The position numbers and the translations under genes are program-made. The notes beneath the pieces were generated by a model, which had not been told where the DNA came from, searched no databases, and saw only the letters and a program-made list of their open reading frames with translations. A stretch of 64,000 nucleotides of DNA from positions 1-64,000 of the forward strand of contig NZ_FOXV01000001.1 in NCBI RefSeq assembly GCF_900115815.1. Direction: 5' to 3'. The stretch comes from Roseivivax halotolerans. Lineage in GTDB: Bacteria; Pseudomonadota; Alphaproteobacteria; Rhodobacterales; Rhodobacteraceae. Below are positions 54,332-61,730 of the stretch, piece by piece (the first letter of the stretch is position 1; every line of letters starts with the position of its first letter).

Positions 54332-54697
54332 ATGACCGATTTGCCCCAAAGCGACACGCCCCTCCTCCAGGCGGCCCGTCCGCCCGGCGACGGCGATGAT
54401 GACGGCGACGCGGGCGTCGTTGTCGAAACGAAGACCAAGACGAAGCGTCCGCCGCTCTACAAGGTTCTTCTTCTGAATGACGATTACACGCCGATGGAAT
54501 TCGTCGTGCATGTGCTCGAGCGGTTCTTCGGAATGAACCACGCCCAAGCCTTCGAGATCATGCTGACCGTGCACAAGAAGGGCGTCGCCGTGGTCGGCGT
54601 CTTCAGCCACGAGATCGCGGAGACGAAGGTCGGCCAGGTCATGGATTTCGCGCGCCGCCATCAGCACCCGCTGCAATGCACCATGGAGAAAGAGTGA
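54332..54697 (+). CDS. clpS: ATP-dependent Clp protease adaptor ClpS
   Basis: ClpS delivers N-degron proteins to ClpAP. The 121-residue product has the core [25 protein letters not shown] and the later [20 protein letters not shown], which bind the N-terminal residue and ClpA. It has an N-terminal extension of about 40 residues rich in Asp and Lys, longer than in E. coli but common in alphaproteobacteria. The ATG at 54332 is chosen over an earlier in-frame start within the HAD gene region. It starts a probable operon with the RsmC-like gene 25 bases downstream. Confidence 0.95.
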   Translation: MTDLPQSDTPLLQAARPPGDGDDDGDAGVVVETKTKTKRPPLYKVLLLNDDYTPMEFVVHVLERFFGMNHAQAFEIMLTVHKKGVAVVGVFSHEIAETKVGQVMDFARRHQHPLQCTMEKE

Positions 54698-54722
54698 CCG
54701 CGCTCCGCCCGGTCGCCGCACG

Positions 54723-55712
54723 ATGAGCGCCTCCCGCCTCTCTCACGCCCTGTCATCTGGCGGCATCGCCTTGCCCAGGGAAGGACGCATCGCGCTCTTC
54801 AATCCACGGGCCGAAACCGATCTTGCCGCCCTGCCGCAGGATCGCCTCTTTGCCATTCAGCGCCATTACCCCGACCACGCCGCCCTGTCGCGCCGGGGCA
54901 TGGCAACGGCAACCGAGCCCGAGGGCCGCTTCGCCGCCGCCATCGTTTTCCTGCCGCGCGCCCGCGCCGAAGGCGAGGCGCTGATTGCCGAAGCCGTAGC
55001 GGCAACGGATGGGCCAGTGATCGTCGATGGGCAAAAGACCGATGGCGTTGATGCGATGCTGAAGGCGCTCCGCAAGCGCGGCAGTGTTTCGGATGCCATC
55101 GCGAAGGCGCATGGCAAGTGTTTCCAGATCGCACCCGGAAGCGACCTGACCGACTGGGTCGCACCGGCACCGACGCGCACCAAGGATGGTTTTCTGACGG
55201 CACCGGGCGTCTTCTCTGCCGATGGCGCGGATCCCGCCTCGCGGCTTCTGACGCAGCACCTGCCGACATCGCTCTCGGGCCGCGCGGCGGATTTCGGCGC
55301 GGGCTGGGGCTATCTCTCGGCCGAACTCGCCCGCCGCGATGGCATCACCGAGCTTCATCTCGTGGAGGCGGACCATACCGCCATTTCCTGCGCGCAAGGC
55401 AATGTCACCTCGCCGGTGGCACAGTTTCACTGGAACGACGCCACCACCTGGACCGCACCGAGCGCGCTCGATGTGATCGTGATGAACCCGCCCTTCCATA
55501 AGGGCCGCGCCGCCGATCCGGCCCTGGGCCAGGCCTTCATCGCCAATGCCGCGCGCAATCTCGCCCCGACGGGCCGGCTATACCTCGTCGCGAACCGGCA
55601 ATTGCCCTACGAGGCGACGCTCGAAGACGCCTTCGCCGATGTCGACACGCTGGGCGCGGATCCCCGCTTCAAGATTTTCGTTGCGCAACGTCCGACTCGC
55701 CCGCGGCGCTGA
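54723..55712 (+). CDS. RsmC-like methyltransferase
   Basis: The 329-residue protein has a degenerate N-terminal half and a C-terminal SAM-dependent methyltransferase domain. The domain shows AADFGAGWGYLSAELARR and the catalytic VIVMNPPFHKG motif characteristic of guanine-N2 methyltransferases. The two-domain layout matches RsmC, which methylates G1207 of 16S rRNA; the exact nucleotide is inferred. It is likely co-transcribed with clpS (25-base gap). The next gene, a short-chain dehydrogenase homologue, starts 43 bases later. Confidence 0.88.
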   Translation: MSASRLSHALSSGGIALPREGRIALFNPRAETDLAALPQDRLFAIQRHYPDHAALSRRGMATATEPEGRFAAAIVFLPRARAEGEALIAEAVAATDGPVIVDGQKTDGVDAMLKALRKRGSVSDAIAKAHGKCFQIAPGSDLTDWVAPAPTRTKDGFLTAPGVFSADGADPASRLLTQHLPTSLSGRAADFGAGWGYLSAELARRDGITELHLVEADHTAISCAQGNVTSPVAQFHWNDATTWTAPSALDVIVMNPPFHKGRAADPALGQAFIANAARNLAPTGRLYLVANRQLPYEATLEDAFADVDTLGADPRFKIFVAQRPTRPRR

Positions 55713-55755
55713 ATCAGGCTAGGGCCACCTCCACCTATTCCGAAGAGGCCAGAGA

Positions 55756-56556
55756 ATGAGCTTTTCGATCGAAGGCAAGACGGCCATCGTGACCGGCGCC
55801 GCGAACGGCATCGGCCTCGCCATCGCGCGGCATTTCGCGTCCAAGGGTGCGAACGTGATGTTCGCCGACATGGACGAGGCACGGCTTGCCAAGGAATGCG
55901 GCGAGCGCGACGAGACCGACAACATGCGCTATTTCGCGGGCGATCTGCGCGAGAAACTGACGCTGGCCAACCTTCTGTCGGCAACGCTCGATGCGTTCGA
56001 CCGGGTCGATATCCTCGTCAACGGCTCGCGCCAGGTGATCGAGACCGATCCGTTCTCGATGGATGACGACAGCGTCGAGATGATGCTCCAGCAGAACCTG
56101 ATGACCGCGATGCGCCTGTCGCAACTCGTGGCCCGTCGCATGATCAAGCAGGGCGAGAACCAGGAAGACGGCCAAATCGGTGCGATCGTGAACCTGTCAT
56201 CCATTGCCGCACGGCGCACCCATCCGCAGCTCATGGGGTATTCGTTGGCTTGTGCGGCGCTCGACCAGATGACCCGATCGATGGCGGTTGCCTATGCCCC
56301 CGAACGGATCCGCGTGAACGCGCTGGCCTTCGGCTCTGTGATGTCCTCAAGCCTCAAATCGACCCTGAAGGATCATCGCGACTACCGCAGCGACATCGAG
56401 GAGCACACGCCGCTCGGCCGCATCGCCGCGCCCGAGGAGCTGTCCGAAGCGGTGCAGTTCCTCTGCTCGGATTCCGCCAAGTTCCTAACCGGTCAGATCA
56501 TGACGGTCGATGGCGGTCGCACCCTGCTCGATCCGGTGAACGCCCCCGCGCACTGA
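55756..56556 (+). CDS. SDR-family protein lacking the catalytic lysine
   Basis: This 266-residue protein has the short-chain dehydrogenase fold with TGAANGIG (13-20) and VNGSR (88-92, in place of NNAG). It has Asn114, Ser149 and Tyr162 at the right spacing, but the YxxxK motif reads YSLAC: residue 166 is Cys instead of Lys. That Lys is essential in classical SDRs, so the protein may be inactive, use another mechanism, or act by binding. The rest of the domain, including VTVDGGRTL near the end, is well preserved. It is 43 bases after the RsmC-like gene and 67 before hemF. Confidence 0.85.
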   Translation: MSFSIEGKTAIVTGAANGIGLAIARHFASKGANVMFADMDEARLAKECGERDETDNMRYFAGDLREKLTLANLLSATLDAFDRVDILVNGSRQVIETDPFSMDDDSVEMMLQQNLMTAMRLSQLVARRMIKQGENQEDGQIGAIVNLSSIAARRTHPQLMGYSLACAALDQMTRSMAVAYAPERIRVNALAFGSVMSSSLKSTLKDHRDYRSDIEEHTPLGRIAAPEELSEAVQFLCSDSAKFLTGQIMTVDGGRTLLDPVNAPAH

Positions 56557-56623
56557 CCGTTCTGTCTTGCTCCCCGGCCTCGCGCTTGGCATCACGTGGC
56601 CAGCACAACGCAGAGGGGACGCA

Positions 56624-57517
56624 ATGACCGAAGAGCTGACATCCGAGCGCGCCCGCGCGGCAGAGTGGTTCCGCACCCTCCGCGACGAGATCGTCGCCGC
56701 CTTCGAGGCGCTCGAGGCCAGCCACGATGCGGGGCCTTACGCCGAAGCGATCCCCGGCACGTTCGAAGTCACCGAAACCAAGCGCCGCTCCGATGACGGC
56801 TCCGACGCGGGCGGCGGTCTGATGAGCGTCATGCGCGGCGGCCGTGTCTTCGAAAAGGTCGGCGTCAACGTCTCCGAAGTCTACGGCACCCTCGGCGAGC
56901 GGGCGCAGGCGGCCATGGCCGCGCGCAAGGGCATCCCCGGCATGACCGAAGATCCGCGCTTCTGGGCCTCGGGCATCAGCCTGGTCGCGCATATGCAGAA
57001 CCCGCATGCCCCGGCCGTTCACATGAACACCCGCATGTTCTGGACACCGCATGCCTGGTGGTTCGGGGGCGGCTCGGATCTCAATCCCTGCATTGAGTAC
57101 GACGACGACACCGCGCATTTTCACGCCCAGCAGAAGGCGCATCTCGATCCGCACGGGGCCGAGCATTATCCGCGCCTGAAGGACTGGGCCGATGAGTATT
57201 TCTACATCCCCCACCGCAACCGCGCCCGCGGCGTCGGCGGCATCTTCATGGACGATCACTGCACCGGCGACTGGGAGGCGGATTTCGCGCTAACGCAGGA
57301 TATCGGCCGCGCCTTCCTGCCCGCCTATCTCCCGCTCGTGGAAAAGCGCCGGGCTCAGGAGTTCACCGAGGCCGACCGGGAAACGCAGCTCGTCCATCGC
57401 GGGCTCTATGCCGAATACAATCTCGTCTATGACCGCGGCACGAAGTTCGGCCTCGAGACGGGGCACGATGCCAATGCGGTCCTGATGTCCTTGCCGCCTC
57501 TGGCCAAGTGGATCTGA
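56624..57517 (+). CDS. hemF: Oxygen-dependent coproporphyrinogen III oxidase
   Basis: HemF uses oxygen to convert coproporphyrinogen III to protoporphyrinogen IX, an aerobic step in heme synthesis. The 297-residue product has PAVHMNTRMFWTPHAWWFGGGSDLNPC split as the active-site segments, DDTAHFHAQQKAHLDPHG and YNLVYDRGTKFGLETG, and its length is typical. The ATG at 56624 follows GAGGGGACGC. It fits with hemE and hemC elsewhere in the window, although the three are not in one operon. Repeat copy D begins 2 bases after the stop. Confidence 0.96.
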   Translation: MTEELTSERARAAEWFRTLRDEIVAAFEALEASHDAGPYAEAIPGTFEVTETKRRSDDGSDAGGGLMSVMRGGRVFEKVGVNVSEVYGTLGERAQAAMAARKGIPGMTEDPRFWASGISLVAHMQNPHAPAVHMNTRMFWTPHAWWFGGGSDLNPCIEYDDDTAHFHAQQKAHLDPHGAEHYPRLKDWADEYFYIPHRNRARGVGGIFMDDHCTGDWEADFALTQDIGRAFLPAYLPLVEKRRAQEFTEADRETQLVHRGLYAEYNLVYDRGTKFGLETGHDANAVLMSLPPLAKWI

Positions 57518-57519
57518 TC

Positions 57520-57575
57520 CCCCTCTTTGGATTGGCAAAAATACCGCGGAGAGCGCGAGAGGCAGCGCCTCTCGC
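57520..57575 (+). repeat. Dispersed hairpin repeat, copy D (after hemF)
   Basis: The copy reads CCCCTCTTTGGATTGGC (57520-57536), then AAAAATAC, and a 9-bp stem: GCGAGAGGC (57555-57563) with loop AGC and GCCTCTCGC (57567-57575). Compared with copies A-C, one G in the left arm is A and the matching C in the right arm is T, so pairing is preserved. Confidence 0.88.
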
Positions 57576-57576
57576 A

Positions 57577-57598
57577 GGGCGCGGGCCTGCCCGCGCCC
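57577..57598. terminator. Second GC hairpin between hemF and the pseudouridine synthase gene
   Basis: GGGCGCGGGC (57577-57586) and GCCCGCGCCC (57589-57598) form a perfect 10-bp stem with a 2-base loop, followed by TTTCTC. It ends 4 bases from the stop of the convergent gene and is likely a terminator-like 3' end for hemF. Confidence 0.65.
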
Positions 57599-57602
57599 TT
57601 TC

Positions 57603-58190
57603 TCAGACCTCCCGCCACTCCCCGGGCGCGAGCCCGTCCAGTGTCCAGTCCCCGATGCGCCAGCGCACCAGCCTCAAGCACGGAAGGCCGACCGCCGCGC
57701 ACATGCGCCGGACCTGACGATTTCTCCCTTCGGTGATGGTGATCTCGAGCCAGGCATCGGGCACCGACTTGCGAAAGCGCACCGGCGGATCGCGCGGCCA
57801 GAGATCGGGCGCGCCGATCTCGCGCGCGGCGGCGGGCCGCGTAGGCCCGTCCTTCAGCGCAACGCCTACACGCAGGGCCTCCAGCGCCTCGGCACCGGGC
57901 GTGCCCTCGACCTGCACGAGGTAGCTCTTTTCCCGCTTGAATTTCGGGCTCGCGATCCGCGCCTGCAACGCACCGTCATCGGTCAGAACCAGCAGCCCCT
58001 CGCTGTCCTTGTCGAGGCGCCCGGCGGGATAGACGCCCGGCAGATCAATGAAATCGGACAGCGTGGCGCGGGGGCTACCCTCGCTGCCTTTGTCGGTGAA
58101 CTGGGAGAGACAGTTGTAAGGCTTGTTGAACAGCACGACGCGAGGACGCGCGGGGCGGGGCCGCGTGGCTCTGCGGGGTTGCGGGCTCAT
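57603..58190 (-). CDS. Pseudouridine synthase (RsuA/RluB/E/F family)
   Basis: The 195-residue protein has the family signature [19 protein letters not shown] with the catalytic Asp, and the later [22 protein letters not shown]. It lacks an obvious N-terminal S4 domain, as in RluE, which modifies U2457 of 23S rRNA; the exact site is inferred. The N-terminus is Arg-rich. The start overlaps the tadA stop by four bases (ATGA), so both genes are translationally coupled. It is convergent with hemF. Confidence 0.88.
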   Translation of the reverse strand: MSPQPRRATRPRPARPRVVLFNKPYNCLSQFTDKGSEGSPRATLSDFIDLPGVYPAGRLDKDSEGLLVLTDDGALQARIASPKFKREKSYLVQVEGTPGAEALEALRVGVALKDGPTRPAAAREIGAPDLWPRDPPVRFRKSVPDAWLEITITEGRNRQVRRMCAAVGLPCLRLVRWRIGDWTLDGLAPGEWREV

Positions 58191-58645
58191 GGATCGGCGC
58201 GCCTCTCTTCGAAGAAAGCGCGGAGGAGCATTTCCGCCTCCGCCGCCCCGATCCCGTCATAGATCTCGGGTCGATGGTGACATTGCGGATGCGAGAAGAC
58301 CCGTGCCCCATGCGCGGTGCCGCCCGATTTCGGGTCCGCCGCGCCGTAATAAAGGCGCGCGATCCGCATATGGGCAATGGCGCCGGCGCACATCGCACAA
58401 GGCTCGAGCGTGACGTAGAGATCGCATCCCGTCAGCCGTTCCGATTCCAGGGTCCGAGCGCCCGCGCGCAAGACCAGCAGTTCCGCATGCGCCGTGGCAT
58501 CGCCAAGCTCGCGGGTCCGGTTGCCATCCTGCGCGATCACCGCGCCATCCGGGCCGATCAGAGCCGCGCCGACAGGCACTTCGCCCCGCGCCATTGCGGC
58601 GCGGGCTTCCTCGAGCGCGATATTCATGTGGCTGCGGAAACTCAT
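58187..58645 (-). CDS. tadA: tRNA-specific adenosine deaminase
   Basis: TadA deaminates A34 of tRNA-Arg(ACG) to inosine. The 152-residue protein has the zinc site HAE at residues 53-55 (catalytic Glu55) and PCAMC at 82-86, and the tRNA-binding region [22 protein letters not shown]. It is essential in most bacteria. It is the first gene of a two-gene minus-strand unit with the pseudouridine synthase. The ATG at 58645 is divergent from the rluB gene by 64 bases. Confidence 0.94.
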   Translation of the reverse strand: MSFRSHMNIALEEARAAMARGEVPVGAALIGPDGAVIAQDGNRTRELGDATAHAELLVLRAGARTLESERLTGCDLYVTLEPCAMCAGAIAHMRIARLYYGAADPKSGGTAHGARVFSHPQCHHRPEIYDGIGAAEAEMLLRAFFEERRADP

Positions 58646-58709
58646 GGCTCTGTCCTAGCGCGGCATGCGGGCGATGGACAGGGCGTGCTGGCCGCGCTAA
58701 GGCCGCGTC

Positions 58710-59528
58710 ATGACCGAGACACCCCCCGGAGACCGCATCGCCAAGGTGCTTTCGCGCACCGGCATCGCCTCGCGCCGCGAGGCCGAACGTATGATCGCCG
58801 AAGGCCGCGTCGCGGTAAACGGCAAGGTGATCGAGCGCGCCGCCTTGAACGTCACGGCCAAGGACCGGATCGAGGTGGACGGCAAACCGCTGCGTGCCGC
58901 AGAGGCGCCGCGTCTCTGGCTCTACCACAAGCCCTCGGGCCTCGTGACGACCACCAAGGATGAGCAAGGCCGCACGACGATCTTCGACGAATTGCCCGAC
59001 GATCTGCCGCGCGTGATGAGCGTGGGACGGCTCGACCTCAATTCCGAGGGCCTGCTTCTGCTGACCAATGACGGCGCGATCAAGCGCCAGCTGGAATTGC
59101 CATCGACCGGCTGGCTCCGGCGCTACCGGGTGCGCCTGAATGGCAAGCCGACCGATGCGACCTTCCAGCCCTTGCGCGACGGGCTCGAGGTCGAAGGCAC
59201 CAGGTTCCAGCCCATGATCGTCACGCTCGATCGCCAGCAAGGGGCCAATGCCTGGGTGACGGTCGGTCTTCGAGAGGGCAAAAACCGCGAAATCCGCCGC
59301 GCGATGGAAGATCTTGGCCTGAAAGTGAACCGGTTGATCCGGATTTCCTACGGGCCGTTTCAGCTCGGCCAGATGAAACCGGGGGAAGTCCAAGAAGTCC
59401 GCCCCCGCATCATGCGCGATCAGCTTGGACTGGACGAAACGCCCGGCCACGGCGATCCGAAGACGAAACAGGGCCCCGGCAAGCCCCGCGCGACACGGAA
59501 CCGGCGCACTCGCCCCAAAGGTCGTTAA
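58710..59528 (+). CDS. rluB: Pseudouridine synthase RluB-like (S4 domain)
   Basis: The 272-residue protein has an N-terminal S4 RNA-binding domain (DRIAKVLSRTGIASRREAERMI), then the catalytic signature VGRLDLNSEGLLLLTNDG with the catalytic Asp, and GKNREIRRAMEDLGLKVNRL. These are typical of RluB, which forms pseudouridine 2605 of 23S rRNA. The C-terminus is a basic, Lys/Arg-rich tail that probably contacts rRNA. It lies 64 bases from tadA on the opposite strand and 75 bases before the membrane-stress cluster. Confidence 0.9.
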   Translation: MTETPPGDRIAKVLSRTGIASRREAERMIAEGRVAVNGKVIERAALNVTAKDRIEVDGKPLRAAEAPRLWLYHKPSGLVTTTKDEQGRTTIFDELPDDLPRVMSVGRLDLNSEGLLLLTNDGAIKRQLELPSTGWLRRYRVRLNGKPTDATFQPLRDGLEVEGTRFQPMIVTLDRQQGANAWVTVGLREGKNREIRRAMEDLGLKVNRLIRISYGPFQLGQMKPGEVQEVRPRIMRDQLGLDETPGHGDPKTKQGPGKPRATRNRRTRPKGR

Positions 59529-59603
59529 CTACGACTTGTAACGTCGCGAGATTTCCCGCCCTGCGCCGCGTTTTCGCCTGCTTTCGGCAGGAAACCCGAG
59601 GGT

Positions 59604-59810
59604 ATGTTGATCACCGTCCTCGCCATCGCGATTTTCGCCCTGTCTTGCTACGTCGTGCTACGCAACGCCCCGATGGTTGCTTCGGACACGGCGCAAACCT
59701 TGCGCGCGATGCTCGCCCGTCAATCTGACGGGCACTGGATGCGTCGCGTGGCGCTGACGGCGCTTTATCTTCTGCTTTTCGGCCTTTTCGTCATCCAGGT
59801 GCTGCGATGA
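59604..59810 (+). CDS. Small two-helix membrane protein (first gene of the XpaC-TelA cluster)
   Basis: The 68-residue protein has two predicted membrane helices (about 2-19 and 49-66) linked by a loop with TAQTLRAMLARQSDGHWMRR. I do not recognise a family. Its stop overlaps the start of the XpaC-like gene by four bases (ATGA), so translation is coupled. It is the first gene of an uninterrupted plus-strand cluster that runs off the right edge. A second tiny membrane protein precedes the second XpaC-like gene in the same way (60718), suggesting that each XpaC-like protein has its own small partner. Confidence 0.75.
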   Translation: MLITVLAIAIFALSCYVVLRNAPMVASDTAQTLRAMLARQSDGHWMRRVALTALYLLLFGLFVIQVLR

Positions 59811-60637
59811 GCGATATCTCCGACCGTTTCTCGTCGCACTCGGCCAGCTCCAAGGGACAGGGGGAGGCGATGGTTCTCATCCTCGCCGCCTGCCCGCTAC
59901 TCTTCTGGCTATTTCTGGGCTCGACGCGGGCCGCGATCGCGGCCGTCGTCTATGTTGGGCTTCTGGCGCTCGCCGCTCGGCTCATCGCCAGGGGGCGGCG
60001 GCAGGAAGCCAAGTATAAAGCCGCTTCCGTCGCGCGACGGCCACGCGTGCCGCGCAAGCTGATCGGCGAGGCGCTGATCGGGGTGATCGCGCTTCTGCTC
60101 GCCGCGCATCAATTCTCGACCTGGACGCCGCCCGCACTCATCGGGACGATCGCCTTTCTTCTCAGCCTCGCAGCCTTCGGTCTCGATCCGTGGCGGGACA
60201 AGGGCTTCGACAATCCCGATTACCTGGCCGAGCGCGCGGCGCAAGCGACGCTCGAAATGGCGGATGCGCGCATGACCGCGCTTGTCGGCAGGGTCGCGGC
60301 CCTTGGAGAGCACGATCTTGCCCTTCGGACGGAAGCGATCCGCAGCGCGATCCTGCGTATGATCCGCGTCCATGCCCTCCGCCCGCAGGAGTTTTTTGCC
60401 CTCAAGAAACCTCTCGAGAAATTCATCGATCTTGCCGAAGGCGAAGTCGATGCGCTCGAGACAGGCTGGAAGACGGATGCACCAGGCGCCGCTCACCGCT
60501 ACATGACGCGAATCGCCGCGCTCTCGGACGGTTTCGAAACGCGTGCGCGCAAATGGCGAGCCGAGCGGCAATCGGATGCATACGCTCTGGACGCCGATCT
60601 GCTGCTCGACCGGATGGAGCAAAACCGCGCTGCCTGA
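59807..60637 (+). CDS. XpaC-like membrane protein, copy 1
   Basis: The 276-residue protein has about four hydrophobic segments in the first half (about 20-126) and a helical soluble C-terminal half. It shares ARRPxxPRK (about 76-84) and FGLDPWRDKG (about 124-133) with the second copy at 60812. It resembles the XpaC / 5-bromo-4-chloroindolyl phosphate hydrolysis family, though enzymatic activity in that family is unproven. These proteins are often encoded next to TelA. The ATG at 59807 overlaps the preceding small gene. Role in envelope stress is inferred from neighbours. Confidence 0.7.
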   Translation: MSDISDRFSSHSASSKGQGEAMVLILAACPLLFWLFLGSTRAAIAAVVYVGLLALAARLIARGRRQEAKYKAASVARRPRVPRKLIGEALIGVIALLLAAHQFSTWTPPALIGTIAFLLSLAAFGLDPWRDKGFDNPDYLAERAAQATLEMADARMTALVGRVAALGEHDLALRTEAIRSAILRMIRVHALRPQEFFALKKPLEKFIDLAEGEVDALETGWKTDAPGAAHRYMTRIAALSDGFETRARKWRAERQSDAYALDADLLLDRMEQNRAA

Positions 60638-60717
60638 ACAAGTTGCGGCATTCCGTCTAGTAAGTGTCATGTCGAATCTCTAAGTTCTGGTGCGTGTCCA
60701 AGGCAAAGGGGGCGCGC

Positions 60718-60807
60718 ATGGCAAGCTCTGGCTTTCAGAAAACCGCATTCGTCGTTTTGCTGATCCTTCAGGTCGGCGTCGCCTTCGGCTGGCTCGGGGG
60801 GCTTTGA
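60718..60807 (+). CDS. 29-residue single-helix membrane peptide
   Basis: The open frame from the ATG at 60718 encodes MASSGFQKTAFVVLLILQV plus GVAFGWLGGL, a single hydrophobic helix with a short polar head. The ribosome site AAAGGGGG lies 6 bases upstream. An in-frame GTG at 60694 would give 37 residues. It ends 4 bases before the second XpaC-like gene. No family is known to me, and such short genes are often missed by automatic annotation. Position and ribosome site support it; peptide evidence would be needed. Confidence 0.5.
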   Translation: MASSGFQKTAFVVLLILQVGVAFGWLGGL

Positions 60808-60811
60808 TCGA

Positions 60812-61708
60812 ATGGCCGAACGCTTTGGCGGACGCTACAGCCCTGAGGGCAGGCCAGACGGCGGCAAGGCCGCCCCGCCCGCCTACGAGGCCGCGCGGGT
60901 CAATCCGGTCGGCGCACGGGCCAACATGATGTTCCTGCCGCCGGTGGCGCTGGCCTTCGCCTCGCTTGGCGCGGGCGCGACCGGACTTGTGACGGGCCTG
61001 GCAGGGGCGGGCATCTGGGCGGCAGGCGCAGTCGTGCTGCGCGAGGGCCTGAAGGCCGAGGCCGAGTATCACGCCCGCAAGATCGCACGCCGCCCGGCGC
61101 TGCCGCGCAAATACCTCGCGGCAATGCTTGCGGCGATCGGAACGGGTCTTGCTGCCCTGACGCATGGCGGCGGGCTGATCGAAGGGGCGCTCTTTGCGAT
61201 CGCGGGCGGCGGCCTGCATATCGCAGCGTTCGGCGGCGATCCGATGCGGGCCAAGGGGCTCGAACATGTGGACGCCTTCCAGCAGGACCGCGTCGCCCGC
61301 GTCGTCGACGAAGCGGAGGAATATCTCGCCGCGATGGCCGAAGCTGCCCGCCGAGCGGGTGACCGCGGGGTAGAGGCGCGCGTGGAGGGCTTCCAGACCA
61401 CCGCTCGGAAGCTGATCCGCACCGTTGAGGACGATCCGCGCGATCTGACCGCAGCGCGCAAGTATCTCGGCGTCTACCTCATGGGCGCGCGCGATGCGGC
61501 CATGCGCTTCGCCGACATCTACTCGCGCAGCCGCGATGCCAGGGCGAAGTCCGATTTTCTGGCACTTTTGGACGACTTGGAGAGTTCGTTCGGCAAGAAG
61601 ACCGAAACACTCCTGATCGATGCCAACAGCGATTTGCAAATAGAGATCGACGTGCTGAGAGACCGGCTCAGCCGGGAAGGTGTGGTGCTCGATCGCCAGG
61701 CGGATTAA
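60812..61708 (+). CDS. XpaC-like membrane protein, copy 2
   Basis: The 298-residue paralogue of the protein encoded at 59807 shares the segments EAEYHARKIARRPALPRKYL and FGGDPMRAKG in the same order and spacing. The first 40 residues are Gly/Arg-rich and polar, followed by four hydrophobic segments (about 38-145) and a helical C-terminal half. Divergence between the two copies is high, so the duplication is old. The ATG at 60812 follows the tiny membrane-peptide gene by 4 bases, and the stop is 22 bases before the TelA gene. It resembles the XpaC family; function is unproven. Confidence 0.72.
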   Translation: MAERFGGRYSPEGRPDGGKAAPPAYEAARVNPVGARANMMFLPPVALAFASLGAGATGLVTGLAGAGIWAAGAVVLREGLKAEAEYHARKIARRPALPRKYLAAMLAAIGTGLAALTHGGGLIEGALFAIAGGGLHIAAFGGDPMRAKGLEHVDAFQQDRVARVVDEAEEYLAAMAEAARRAGDRGVEARVEGFQTTARKLIRTVEDDPRDLTAARKYLGVYLMGARDAAMRFADIYSRSRDARAKSDFLALLDDLESSFGKKTETLLIDANSDLQIEIDVLRDRLSREGVVLDRQAD

Positions 61709-61730
61709 ATTTCAAAGAGGGATTAATGAC

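Noticed and set aside
59497-59526. Possible EcfG-type general-stress promoter (GGAAC and CGTT) before the XpaC-TelA cluster
   Set aside because: The spacer is 21 bases, not the usual 16-17, and it overlaps the end of rluB.
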